DNA of 7,993 bases from Candidatus Hydrogenedentes bacterium CG07_land_8_20_14_0_80_42_17 (GCA_002780065.1 PEWQ01000023.1:1-7993); one strand, 5' to 3'. Counted from the first letter of the stretch, positions 1 through 6,822 are shown. Numbers and translations: made by a program. The notes: generated by a model not told the origin, from the sequence alone.

Positions 1-2050
1 CATCGTATGTCGCAGTGTAAACTCCATTCGAACCGCTCAGTACCTTCCAATTTCCTTTTATGTAAGCGGAGCCTCCGCCTTGATATCTGAATGTCACAAC
101 ATTTCCGCTTACTTCAGGTGAAGAATAACTGCCGGTGAATCTCGATATGAATCCGCCATACATCTCAAGCCCCGCACTTGACTTCGCAGTTCGAGCTACA
201 TTGACCGTATACTTCTGACCTGGAGTAAGACTCATACCGCTAAGAGTCAAGACATTGTTATTCAGAGACCATGTTCCGCCGGGATTCGGAGTCACACTAG
301 CCGCGGCCAATGTAGTTGCCGCGTCCATGTTCTGATCGAACGTAATGGTTATTGTTGAACCGCCATACATTGAAGCGTGACTCGGCACAATCGAAGTGAC
401 CATCGGTTCTACATTCGTGGAAGCAGGATCTCGAATCCATACTCCAACTTCATATTTCGGCAGCGTGATTGAAAGATTCGAACCCACTATCGAAGTACCA
501 TCAACAAAATTGTACCACGTTCCTGATAAGCCTGCGTTGAGGGTTGCAGTCTGTGTTACATTCGTTCCGTTTATCGTAACTAATGCATCGTCGCCGCGCT
601 TGAATGCAAATATACCGTTTTGCGGATCGAGCAATGTTGTTCCTGCTCCCAATCCTGTTCCGATTCTCCTCCGAGCTCTCAACATCTTTGCTATCTTCTG
701 ATACAGCCAATACGTCATGTTGAAATTGTCGCCGACTGCATTGTCCCATTCGTAAGCGTGAGAAAACATCGCTGCATAAGCTCCGCGCCCATCAGTGCCT
801 GATGTGTTGAATGCCTGTTCCGAACCGTAATAAGTGCCGCCTACACCCTCAATCATTGTTAAGAGTCCGGTCACTGAAAGCATTCTGTCCTGATCTCCTG
901 AAGCAAGAAATCTCTGAAGATCATGATTGTCCGCAAAATGAAGATTCATGTTAGCGTAAGTCCAAGAGGGACCTTGACCGAAATCCCAATTCGAATTGTT
1001 CATTCCGGAAATGTAGTTTTTCAAACCCCACTGGTCATTGAAGACCATCCACGGCACTCCAGCCATATACATCGGATAATCCATCATGCCGTTCATGACC
1101 TTGTTTCCCGTGCCTGCTTTGTCTCCTGTGTAATAGCCCACAGCATCCTGGCCGCCGCTGTACGCCTCTCCGAACATATAAAAGTTTGTCTTCCCCAGCG
1201 CAGTCGCGGCCGAGCGCAAAGAGGAACAGATCGTTCCCCAATCGTAAATGTTTACGTGCTTTATTGCATCGACTCTGAAACCGTCAATGTCAAATGCCTT
1301 TATCAGGTTGGTGTATTTCGTGATTACATAATTTCTAACATACGCATCCTCGGTCTTAAGGTCGTCCAATCCTACAAGCTCACCGTGTTCCAGTTGAAAC
1401 TGATCGCTCCAATTATTAATGTTTCCGTAATAGTGAAAATCATCTGTTCCAATCGCATCGCCGAATGTTGAACCATACTGCTTACTTGGATCTGAATATT
1501 GCGGAGTGCCATAGCCGCTATAATTGAAGCTCTGGTCCACAAACCAATTTGCAAAGTGATTTGCAACCATGTCCACTATCACATACATTCCGCGAGCATG
1601 AGCCGCATCGACAAGGTCTCTGAAATCCTGAACAGTTCCGAGTTTAGGATCGATGCAATTATAACTCGTCGGAGCATATCCATTCGCTTCCGTTCCCATA
1701 AACGGATTCGAAATCCATACAACATCGTAGCCGAGCGACTTGATATAATCGAGATGCTCTTTTAATCCCTTGAAGTCTCCGCCAATCGTGCGGCGATTTC
1801 CTTCTGTCGGAGGAGTCCCACTCGGCGCACCGTAATCGGTTGAATAGGAATGAGCAGTATTATTTGTAGGATCAGCATCATAAAATCTATCTGTCATTAA
1901 TTGATAGACTGCATATTGCCGCCAATCAGATGGCGAGGTCGTATAAGTGTGTCCAACCCAATCAGAAGGAACTTGCTGATCTGCAAGGTTCCACGCTTCT
2001 GCAGAACCTATAGCAATGAAAATTATTAAGAAGGAGAATATTGTCTTCAA
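1..2050 (-). CDS. Secreted GH13 alpha-amylase family glycoside hydrolase, 3' end beyond window
   Basis: Probably hydrolyses alpha-1,4 bonds of starch or maltodextrin outside the cytoplasm. The 683 visible residues contain all four GH13 signatures: DMVANH (160-165), GFRVDA with nucleophile Asp261, FGEA with acid/base Glu295, and FADNHD ending in Asp377. The barrel is followed by a bacterial Ig-like segment (about 550-645, containing ITFDQNMDAAT) and the start of another beta-rich domain (FRYQGGGSAYIKGNW) cut by the window edge. I chose the TTG at 2050 because AAGGAG lies 7 nt upstream and the protein then begins with a clean signal peptide (MKTIFSFL...GSAEA, cleavage likely before Trp20). The alternative ATG at 2074 overlaps the repressor stop as ATGA but has a weak ribosome site and adds SWRRRVT. 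It follows the LacI gene closely, so co-transcription is likely. Family assignment is firm; exact substrate is not. Confidence 0.93.
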   Translation of the reverse strand, partial: MKTIFSFLIIFIAIGSAEAWNLADQQVPSDWVGHTYTTSPSDWRQYAVYQLMTDRFYDADPTNNTAHSYSTDYGAPSGTPPTEGNRRTIGGDFKGLKEHLDYIKSLGYDVVWISNPFMGTEANGYAPTSYNCIDPKLGTVQDFRDLVDAAHARGMYVIVDMVANHFANWFVDQSFNYSGYGTPQYSDPSKQYGSTFGDAIGTDDFHYYGNINNWSDQFQLEHGELVGLDDLKTEDAYVRNYVITKYTNLIKAFDIDGFRVDAIKHVNIYDWGTICSSLRSAATALGKTNFYMFGEAYSGGQDAVGYYTGDKAGTGNKVMNGMMDYPMYMAGVPWMVFNDQWGLKNYISGMNNSNWDFGQGPSWTYANMNLHFADNHDLQRFLASGDQDRMLSVTGLLTMIEGVGGTYYGSEQAFNTSGTDGRGAYAAMFSHAYEWDNAVGDNFNMTYWLYQKIAKMLRARRRIGTGLGAGTTLLDPQNGIFAFKRGDDALVTINGTNVTQTATLNAGLSGTWYNFVDGTSIVGSNLSITLPKYEVGVWIRDPASTNVEPMVTSIVPSHASMYGGSTITITFDQNMDAATTLAAASVTPNPGGTWSLNNNVLTLSGMSLTPGQKYTVNVARTAKSSAGLEMYGGFISRFTGSYSSPEVSGNVVTFRYQGGGSAYIKGNWKVLSGSNGVYTATYD

Positions 2051-2057
2051 TGTGACT

Positions 2058-2063
2058 CTCCTT
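2058..2063 (-). promoter_or_regulatory. Shine-Dalgarno AAGGAG for the amylase gene
   Basis: AAGGAG on the minus strand ends 7 nt before a TTG codon at 2050. This spacing supports the TTG over the ATG at 2074, for which the site would lie inside the coding sequence. Confidence 0.65.
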
Positions 2064-2070
2064 CTCCAGC

Positions 2071-3165
2071 TCATTTTCTTGTACTCAACTCTGTTGAAAT
2101 ATTCCGACGCTTTTCGATCTTATTTTCGTGCGGCACAGCAGTAGATTCTCTTATGATAAGTTTCGACGGCCAAATTCTTACTTTTGGTTCGTCGTTGCCT
2201 TCGATTAAATCAATAAGTAATCTCACACATTCCCGAGCAATTTCGTAAATAGGCTGTTCAACAGATGTTAGCGCGGGAACTGTCAATCCGGACGCTTCTA
2301 TGTTGTCGCCACCGATAAGTGATACATCTTTCGGCACGGAAATACTCATCTCCTTCAGAGCGTCAAGCACTCCAAATGCCATAACATCGTTCGAAGTAAA
2401 TATTGCTGTCGGAGGCTCGGAAAGACTCATTAAGTTTTTGGTTGCGCGCCGCGTTTCCTCTCGATCAAAATGACCCTCTACTATCAAACTCTCATCAAAT
2501 GAAATTCCCGCATCGGCCAGAGCCTTTAGATATCCAAATTGCCTCTCCCTTGCTGAGAAAGTACTCCACGAACCTGATATGTGCGCAATTCTTCTATGCC
2601 CGAGTTCGATAAGATGACGCGCTGCAATCGCGCCTGCGCCGCGATAATCAGCAATTACTCTGGGAAGTTCGATCCCTTCCAATGTGCTGTTGACAAGCAC
2701 AAAAGGAAAATCTCCATCTGCAAAATCTTTCAAATATTTGTCTTCCAGAGTCGAGCCGAGATACAGCATTCCTCCAATCTCTTTTCGCAAAAAGAGATTG
2801 ATATATTCCTTATTTAGCGCAAATTCGTACGATGCCTTCTTCAGCATCAATCGATAGTCTTCGGCTTCTATCTCATCGTAGATGCCGCTTAATGCTCGAG
2901 CAAAATATTGGTCTTCAAAAACATGACCGAGCTCCGGCAAAACTAAACTTATTGTTTGATTAGTTTTGGCTGAAAGATTCCTCGCGTTTGTATTTGGTTG
3001 ATAACCTAATTCAGAAATTACCTTCAAAACCTTTTCTCTGGTCTTTTCGCTTATCGAAGAATTATTGTTGAGAACGAAAGATACTGTAGTCTTTGAAACT
3101 CCGGCTTCGGCGGCAACTCTTTCTATAGTTATGCCTTGCCTTTTATTATTTTTCTTTTTTGTCAT
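2071..3165 (-). CDS. LacI/GalR-family transcriptional repressor
   Basis: DNA-binding regulator of 364 residues, normal family length. The N-terminal helix-turn-helix (about 12-33, ITIERVAAEAGVSKTTVSFVLN) is followed by the hinge PNTNARNLSAK (57-67), whose Leu64 matches the leucine that LacI proteins insert into the operator minor groove. A periplasmic-binding-protein-like sensor domain follows, including HRRIAHISG, FTSNDVMAFGVLDAL and SVEQP, ending with KLIIRESTA typical of the family. The frame opens at a GTG at 3177, but I prefer the ATG at 3165, which has AGGTG 9 nt upstream, whereas the GTG has no ribosome site. It lies between a small lipoprotein gene and an amylase, so a maltodextrin or related sugar is the likely inducer (inference). 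Candidate operators sit at the upstream promoter, which would make it autoregulated. Confidence 0.95.
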   Translation of the reverse strand: MTKKKNNKRQGITIERVAAEAGVSKTTVSFVLNNNSSISEKTREKVLKVISELGYQPNTNARNLSAKTNQTISLVLPELGHVFEDQYFARALSGIYDEIEAEDYRLMLKKASYEFALNKEYINLFLRKEIGGMLYLGSTLEDKYLKDFADGDFPFVLVNSTLEGIELPRVIADYRGAGAIAARHLIELGHRRIAHISGSWSTFSARERQFGYLKALADAGISFDESLIVEGHFDREETRRATKNLMSLSEPPTAIFTSNDVMAFGVLDALKEMSISVPKDVSLIGGDNIEASGLTVPALTSVEQPIYEIARECVRLLIDLIEGNDEPKVRIWPSKLIIRESTAVPHENKIEKRRNISTELSTRK

Positions 3166-3214
3166 CAATACTCGCACCTAAAAATACATCGCCTTACTCC
3201 CCAAATTTTTTTAT

Positions 3215-3373
3215 CTATACTCCGTCATGAATACTTTTATTCTCTTGAACAGCTCGTTCAAACGCCATCATATCCGATTTCAAGTCATCGTATTTTATTA
3301 CAATCACATTTGAAGAGGTGCAAGCTGAAAGAAAGAATAGAGTTCCGACTAAAAACATTTTGAGAACAATCAT
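3215..3373 (-). CDS. Small putative lipoprotein, 52 residues
   Basis: Short gene of unknown function. It starts with MIVLKMFLVGTLFFLSAC: a short charged start, a hydrophobic stretch and a lipobox LSAC with Cys18, so it should be lipid-anchored after signal peptidase II cleavage. That leaves a mature chain of about 35 residues containing the charged stretch KYDDLKSDMMAFERAVQENK. GGGAGG stands 5 nt before the ATG, one of the best ribosome sites in the window, and the lipobox falls in the expected place; together these argue it is translated. It is the first gene after the promoter at 3493-3520 and ends 49 nt before the LacI start. It could instead be the stub of a longer lipoprotein or a leader peptide controlling the downstream genes. 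I do not recognise a family. Confidence 0.7.
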   Translation of the reverse strand: MIVLKMFLVGTLFFLSACTSSNVIVIKYDDLKSDMMAFERAVQENKSIHDGV

Positions 3374-3378
3374 ATAAA

Positions 3379-3384
3379 CCTCCC
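3379..3384 (-). promoter_or_regulatory. Shine-Dalgarno GGGAGG for the small lipoprotein
   Basis: GGGAGG followed by TTTAT and the ATG at 3373. The near-ideal match is a main reason for calling the 52-residue gene. Confidence 0.7.
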
Positions 3385-3385
3385 G

Positions 3386-3400
3386 GCAAGGTTTTCTTGC
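3386..3400 (-). other. Small hairpin in the 5' leader
   Basis: GCAAG-AAAAC-CTTGC on the minus strand: a 5-bp stem with a 5-nt loop ending one base before the GGGAGG ribosome site. It could affect translation or mRNA stability. The stem is short enough to be chance. Confidence 0.35.
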
Positions 3401-3423
3401 AACACAATCAGCGTATAAAAGTG

Positions 3424-3445
3424 TTCAGCATTGTTTCAGCATTGT
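3424..3445. repeat. Perfect tandem 11-bp direct repeat
   Basis: TTCAGCATTGT occurs twice with no gap (3424-3434 and 3435-3445), in the untranslated leader between the predicted start site near 3486 and the lipoprotein ATG at 3373. The 11-bp unit is close to one helical turn, so a protein bound to both copies would lie on one DNA face. Function unknown. Confidence 0.75.
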
Positions 3446-3465
3446 AGCAGTGTAAAAGGCCATTT

Positions 3466-3480
3466 GCAAAACCGTTTTAC
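3466..3480. promoter_or_regulatory. Candidate LacI-family operator (CG-containing inverted repeat)
   Basis: On the minus strand GTAAAAC-G-GTTTTGC pairs 6 of 7 positions per arm around a single central base and holds a CG step at its middle, as many LacI-family operators do. It lies just downstream of the predicted transcription start, where bound repressor would block elongation. Assignment to the adjacent LacI gene is inference. Confidence 0.5.
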
Positions 3481-3492
3481 TAAACTAGTTTA
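3481..3492. promoter_or_regulatory. Perfect 12-bp palindrome over the transcription start
   Basis: TAAACTAGTTTA is its own reverse complement. It abuts the -10 box (3493-3498) and covers the expected start site, the classical position for a repressor operator. Its centre is TA rather than CG, less typical for a LacI protein than the neighbouring repeat at 3466-3480; the two may act together. Confidence 0.55.
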
Positions 3493-3520
3493 AGCATACA
3501 ATAATATGCAAACTTGTCAA
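3493..3520 (-). promoter_or_regulatory. Sigma70-type promoter of the lipoprotein-LacI-amylase operon
   Basis: Minus strand: TTGACA (3520-3515), a 16-bp spacer, then TATGCT (3498-3493), with a start expected near 3486. The -35 box is a full consensus match and the -10 matches 4 of 6. It points at the lipoprotein, LacI and amylase genes, and no other good promoter was seen between those genes. Confidence 0.65.
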
Positions 3521-3628
3521 CCCCTTTTTTGATAATAATTATGTATTTTTTTTTACACTACTAAAGAAGAGCACTATTACAACTATTTTGATGTAGAACA
3601 ATCTAAAAAATTAGAATATAAATTTATT
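3521..3628. other. AT-rich spacer upstream of the methyltransferase gene
   Basis: This stretch lies between the minus-strand promoter and the plus-strand methyltransferase start. It has a run of nine to ten T near 3546-3554 and no clear -10/-35 pair or ribosome site for the gene at 3629. A TTGATA (3529-3534) with TACACT (3554-3559) is spaced 19 bp and is weak. Confidence 0.4.
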
Positions 3629-4213
3629 ATGACATTCAAAAATAAAAAACTTTTCGATTTTATTACGCTGATAAGAATTCCGATTTCATTCGTTATTATC
3701 ATTTCACTTCTCGTAAAAGACTATTTTGATAAAGTAGTTCCTCTCGAAATAACTTCTATGTCAGGTTTTTTTTCTCTATCAATAATTATTTGCGGAGTAT
3801 TAATACGAGCATGGTCGGCTGGAACTATCAAAAAAAGTCAAGAGGTCTCTAGAAGTGGCCCATACTCTATCGTTCGGCATCCACTTTATCTTGGCTCTTT
3901 TCTGATCGCGCTGGGATTCTGTCTTTTGATTAATGACAACATAAGTCTTTTTGTTCTTGTTTTCTTAGCTCTATTAATTTATTTGCCAAAAGTCATTCAA
4001 GAAGAGATGGAACTCACGGAAAAATTCGGAGCAGAATATCTGAATTACAAAAAAGAAGTCTCTGCAATTATTCCATTGCGCTTGTCGAAAAAAATATTTA
4101 CGAAATGGGACAGTTCAAAATATATACAGCATCGAGAATGGAAAGTAGGAATTACCTGCTTATTTTTTATCATACTGCTTGAACTGATTTCAATGCGTAT
4201 CTTGATTCTATAA
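3629..4213 (+). CDS. Membrane methyltransferase of the isoprenylcysteine/phospholipid type
   Basis: Predicted integral inner-membrane protein of 194 residues that probably transfers a methyl group from S-adenosylmethionine to a lipid or other membrane-associated substrate. Hydrophobic segments lie near 13-29, 46-60, 88-100, 103-121 and 172-192. The family signature is present: GPYSIVRHPLYLGS (77-90) with the RHP core, then EE (125-126) and FGAEYLNY (133-140), which form the cofactor pocket in ICMT/PEMT-like enzymes. The C-terminal region after about 150 adds one more membrane helix, longer than minimal family members. No clear ribosome site precedes the ATG; the upstream bases are almost all A and T. 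It is alone on its strand and meets the response-regulator gene tail to tail with 3 bp between stops. The substrate cannot be told from sequence. Confidence 0.85.
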   Translation: MTFKNKKLFDFITLIRIPISFVIIISLLVKDYFDKVVPLEITSMSGFFSLSIIICGVLIRAWSAGTIKKSQEVSRSGPYSIVRHPLYLGSFLIALGFCLLINDNISLFVLVFLALLIYLPKVIQEEMELTEKFGAEYLNYKKEVSAIIPLRLSKKIFTKWDSSKYIQHREWKVGITCLFFIILLELISMRILIL

Positions 4214-4216
4214 TTT

Positions 4217-5566
4217 CTACTTTTCGATTAGTCCGTGCTTTTCCATTCTGTATAAAAGCGCGCTCCTTGTTATTCCAAGCAGTCTGGCGGCATGAGCCTG
4301 ATTTCCTTCGGTTCTCTTCAATGCCTGGCGTATCAATTCGATTTCCAACTCTTCCAGAGATACTCCTGTATCCGGCAATTCGATAAACGCTTTTCCAATT
4401 GCAGCTGATTCGTGCCGCACATTAATTTCGATATGCTCAGATAGAATAATTCCATCTTCAGCAAAGACCATAGCTCTTTCCAAAACATTGTCGAGTTCTC
4501 TAACATTTCCCGGCCAGTCGTAATCCAAAAGAAGTTGCATAGCCGCATTCGATATCTCAGGCGAATCCGAATTCTTTTGTTTCATGAGATGCGTTGCAAG
4601 AATAGAAATATCATCTTTCCGTTCACGAAGAGAAGGCAGATGAATCGGAAAAACATTTATTCGATAAAACAAATCTTCACGAAAAGTTTTATTTTTGATC
4701 ATCTCTTCGAGATTTCGGTTCGTAGCAGTAATCACACGTGCATCGATCTTTATTTCTGTCGATGTGCCGACCGGAGTAACAACCTGTTCCTCTAAAACTC
4801 GAAGAAGTTTAGCCTGAGCATTTAGAGGAAGGTCTCCAATTTCATCTAAAAAAATCGTTCCGCAATCTGCAGAGAGAAAAAACCCCTTTCGATCGCTTAC
4901 TGCACCGGTAAATGCTCCTTTCTTGTGGCCGAATAATTCTGACTCGACAAGATTCTCCGGTATCGCACTGCAATTTACAGCAATAAAAGGTTTTGAAGAA
5001 CGCGAGGATATAGAATGTATTGCTCTCGCCGCAACTTCTTTTCCGGTTCCTGTTTCTCCTGAAAGAAGTACGGTTGTGTTTTGCTCTGCTATGCGTGAAA
5101 CTAATTCGCGCACCTTTAAAATTTGCTTCGAATCTCCAACTATAATTGAACTCAATAATTCCTTCCGTGATTCCGATTGCTGATTCAGTTGTGCATTGGC
5201 CCTGCTTAGTTCGAGCGCATTTCTAATTACGATAAGCAAATGATCATTCGAAACCGGCTTAGTTAAAAAATCGTAAGCATCGGACTTCATCGACTCGACC
5301 GCAAGCTCGACGCTTCCGTAAGCCGTAAGAATGATGACAGGAACTTGAGGCACAATATTTTTTACTTCGCGAAGAAACTCTACTCCGTTCATTCCAGGCA
5401 TCTGAAAATCAGTTAGTATGACTTCAGGCAATTCCTCCTGTAGAGCTTTCAGAGCATTCTCCGCATAAGGAAATTCCCTTACTTCATGTCCTTCATCTCT
5501 CATGACAGCACTAAGAATATGTCGAAGATTGTTGTCATCTTCTATGAACCAAATTTTTCCGCTCAT
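4217..5566 (-). CDS. NtrC-family sigma54-dependent response regulator
   Basis: Phosphorylation-controlled activator of sigma54 RNA polymerase, 449 residues and complete. The receiver domain has the acidic pair Asp10/Asp11, phospho-acceptor Asp53 (TDFQMPGMNG), Thr81 and Lys103. The AAA+ domain has Walker A GETGTGKE (170-177), the sigma54-contacting GAFTGA loop (217-222) and Walker B IFLDEI (238-243), followed by FREDLFYRINVF and WPGNVRELDN. A Fis-type helix-turn-helix closes the protein (GNQAHAARLLGITRSALLYR, 421-440). I start at the ATG 5 nt after the kinase stop. A GTG at 5575 would overlap that stop as GTGA and has GAGG 10 nt upstream, so it is a real alternative. The longer open frame to 5629 lies inside the kinase gene and is unlikely. 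It should act on the paired sigma54 promoters at 6646-6661 and 6823-6838 (inference). Confidence 0.95.
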   Translation of the reverse strand: MSGKIWFIEDDNNLRHILSAVMRDEGHEVREFPYAENALKALQEELPEVILTDFQMPGMNGVEFLREVKNIVPQVPVIILTAYGSVELAVESMKSDAYDFLTKPVSNDHLLIVIRNALELSRANAQLNQQSESRKELLSSIIVGDSKQILKVRELVSRIAEQNTTVLLSGETGTGKEVAARAIHSISSRSSKPFIAVNCSAIPENLVESELFGHKKGAFTGAVSDRKGFFLSADCGTIFLDEIGDLPLNAQAKLLRVLEEQVVTPVGTSTEIKIDARVITATNRNLEEMIKNKTFREDLFYRINVFPIHLPSLRERKDDISILATHLMKQKNSDSPEISNAAMQLLLDYDWPGNVRELDNVLERAMVFAEDGIILSEHIEINVRHESAAIGKAFIELPDTGVSLEELEIELIRQALKRTEGNQAHAARLLGITRSALLYRMEKHGLIEK

Positions 5567-5571
5567 CTTTG

Positions 5572-6603
5572 TCACGACTTTGGAACCTCGATTACAAATT
5601 TTGCTCCGCCAAGTAAACTCTCTTCGCAATAAATTCTTCCGCCATGCGCCTCCACGATTTTTTTCGAAATCGGAAGTCCTAATCCTGTTCCGCCTTTCCG
5701 CTTCGAACGGAACGGCTCAAATATTTTCGTGCGCTCCGATTCTTCTACTCCCGGCCCTGAATCTTCAATGGATATCGAAAGAAGATGGTAAATATCTGCA
5801 ACGGAAATTTTTATTTTCCCGGTTTTTCCAGCCGCTTCTACAGCATTTCCTATAACATTCACTAATACCTGCTCAATCTGTAAAGGATCACAAACGCAAC
5901 TCGAAATATCAGCCGGCGCATATATTTCCACTTGCGGCATTTCATCACCACGAGCCATTCCTATTCGTTCTAATGTGACTTCAAGCAATTTTGTTATGTC
6001 CGTTTCTATTTTATGGGTAACCTGCGGCTTCGCTAAAGAAAGAAATTCTCCGGCGAATTTATCGAGCCGTTTCGCTTCGTCATGCACGATTGAAAGAATT
6101 TCATCCACATTGAGCCCAACACTTTTCTTTTTCAAAAGTTCAACAGCGCCTTCGATCGTTTGAACAGGGTTTTTTATCTCATGAACCACTCCTGCCGCGA
6201 ATTCACCGAGCAAAGCAAGCCGTTTCGACTCTTCCAATTTCTCTTCCGCTTTGATTCTGAGATGAACAAGCCAGCCTGCAATCCAACCTACAGCATTGTA
6301 TAAAACAAACTCTAGATAAATATTCAGCTCTGTATTTGTGTGATCCATTCCAAAACCCCAAATAGCAAAAGGAAGATACAAAAAAGTTATCAATATAGGA
6401 GCGATAATTCCTCCTTGAATTTCAAACCATATTGCTGACAGGATTATCGGAATGTAATTGAGCCTGTAATGAAGCGAATGGAATTGAGAATGCTCGCTGA
6501 TCATTTTAAAATGGTAAAAAGCAATAAGGAGCGCAGATGCAAATACAATTATGAATTGAATTACTTTCGTTCGTTTCATATCAGGTGATTCTATTGCAGG
6601 CAC
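5572..6603 (-). CDS. Membrane sensor histidine kinase partnering the NtrC-type regulator
   Basis: Two-component sensor, about 343 residues. The N-terminal third is hydrophobic, with likely membrane segments at about 14-32, 48-60, 64-84 and 95-115 and only short loops, so no periplasmic sensing domain is evident. The kinase core is complete: H box FAAGVVHEIKNP with phospho-acceptor His141, N box EQVLVNVIGNAVEA (Asn249/Asn253), DSGPG (from Asp281), FEPF (295-298) and GTGLGL (305-310). It resembles NtrB/AtoS/ZraS-type kinases that pair with sigma54 activators. The frame extends to an ATG at 6633, but the sigma54 promoter predicts transcription from about 6635, leaving almost no leader. I therefore chose the GTG at 6603, which has GGAG 5 nt upstream; an ATG at 6579 (MKRTKVIQF) is also plausible. 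The regulator gene follows by 5 nt, so the two are co-transcribed. Confidence 0.92.
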   Translation of the reverse strand: MPAIESPDMKRTKVIQFIIVFASALLIAFYHFKMISEHSQFHSLHYRLNYIPIILSAIWFEIQGGIIAPILITFLYLPFAIWGFGMDHTNTELNIYLEFVLYNAVGWIAGWLVHLRIKAEEKLEESKRLALLGEFAAGVVHEIKNPVQTIEGAVELLKKKSVGLNVDEILSIVHDEAKRLDKFAGEFLSLAKPQVTHKIETDITKLLEVTLERIGMARGDEMPQVEIYAPADISSCVCDPLQIEQVLVNVIGNAVEAAGKTGKIKISVADIYHLLSISIEDSGPGVEESERTKIFEPFRSKRKGGTGLGLPISKKIVEAHGGRIYCEESLLGGAKFVIEVPKS

Positions 6604-6645
6604 TGAGTCTCCGCAAGAAAGAGAAGTATTCATAATAATAGTAAA

Positions 6646-6661
6646 AGCAAAATGAATGCCA
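6646..6661 (-). promoter_or_regulatory. Sigma54 (-24/-12) promoter for the kinase-regulator operon
   Basis: Minus strand TGGCAT-TCATT-TTGCT: GG (-24) and GC (-12) are separated by exactly 10 bases, matching the TGGCAC-N5-TTGCW consensus except for the sixth base. It is directly upstream of the kinase gene, whose partner is a sigma54 activator, with transcription expected near 6635. Confidence 0.75.
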
Positions 6662-6690
6662 CGATCTGTTAACGACTTATAATCAAATAG

Positions 6691-6708
6691 TCGAACACAT
6701 TGGTTCGA
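6691..6708. promoter_or_regulatory. Inverted repeat TCGAAC-N6-GTTCGA
   Basis: Perfect 6-bp arms around ACATTG. It lies between the two divergent sigma54 promoters, centred about 65 bp upstream of the kinase start site and 150 bp upstream of the other. It could be an enhancer or accessory-regulator site; its sequence differs from the palindrome at 6735-6752, although GTTCGA recurs at 6757-6762. Confidence 0.45.
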
Positions 6709-6734
6709 AGGGCAAAGACATAAGTTCGCCCCTA

Positions 6735-6752
6735 CTGTCCGATATCAGACAG
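6735..6752. promoter_or_regulatory. 18-bp near-palindrome, candidate activator enhancer site
   Basis: CTGTCCGATATCAGACAG matches its reverse complement at 16 of 18 bases. Its centre is about 108 bp from the predicted kinase start site and about 105 bp from the predicted start of the divergent gene. That is the usual range for enhancer sites of NtrC-type activators and allows one site to serve both promoters. Confidence 0.6.
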
Positions 6753-6754
6753 CT

Positions 6755-6769
6755 CTGTTCGAATTGACA
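6755..6769. promoter_or_regulatory. Second, degenerate copy of the enhancer half-site
   Basis: CTGTTCGAATTGACA repeats the CTGTYCGA...GACA pattern of the 6735-6752 palindrome, starting 20 bp further on (about two helical turns), but with two fewer bases between the halves. Tandem strong and weak sites are common for NtrC-like activators. Suggestive only. Confidence 0.4.
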
Positions 6770-6822
6770 CACTTTTATTAACTCTATTCCAGCGTATCCG
6801 CTTATTTTTCATAAAACTTCTT

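Noticed and set aside
396-1765. Several plus-strand open frames of up to 182 residues
   Set aside because: All lie antisense to the amylase, which carries every GH13 motif; none has a recognisable domain.
3166-3177. GTG start for the LacI gene
   Set aside because: No ribosome site precedes it, whereas AGGTG lies 9 nt before the ATG at 3165.
3529-3559. TTGATA...TACACT as promoter of the methyltransferase gene
   Set aside because: A 19-bp spacer and AT-rich surroundings make this a weak, likely chance match.
5567-5629. Upstream extension of the response regulator
   Set aside because: The extra 21 residues lie inside the end of the kinase gene and precede a normal receiver-domain start (SGKIWFIEDD).
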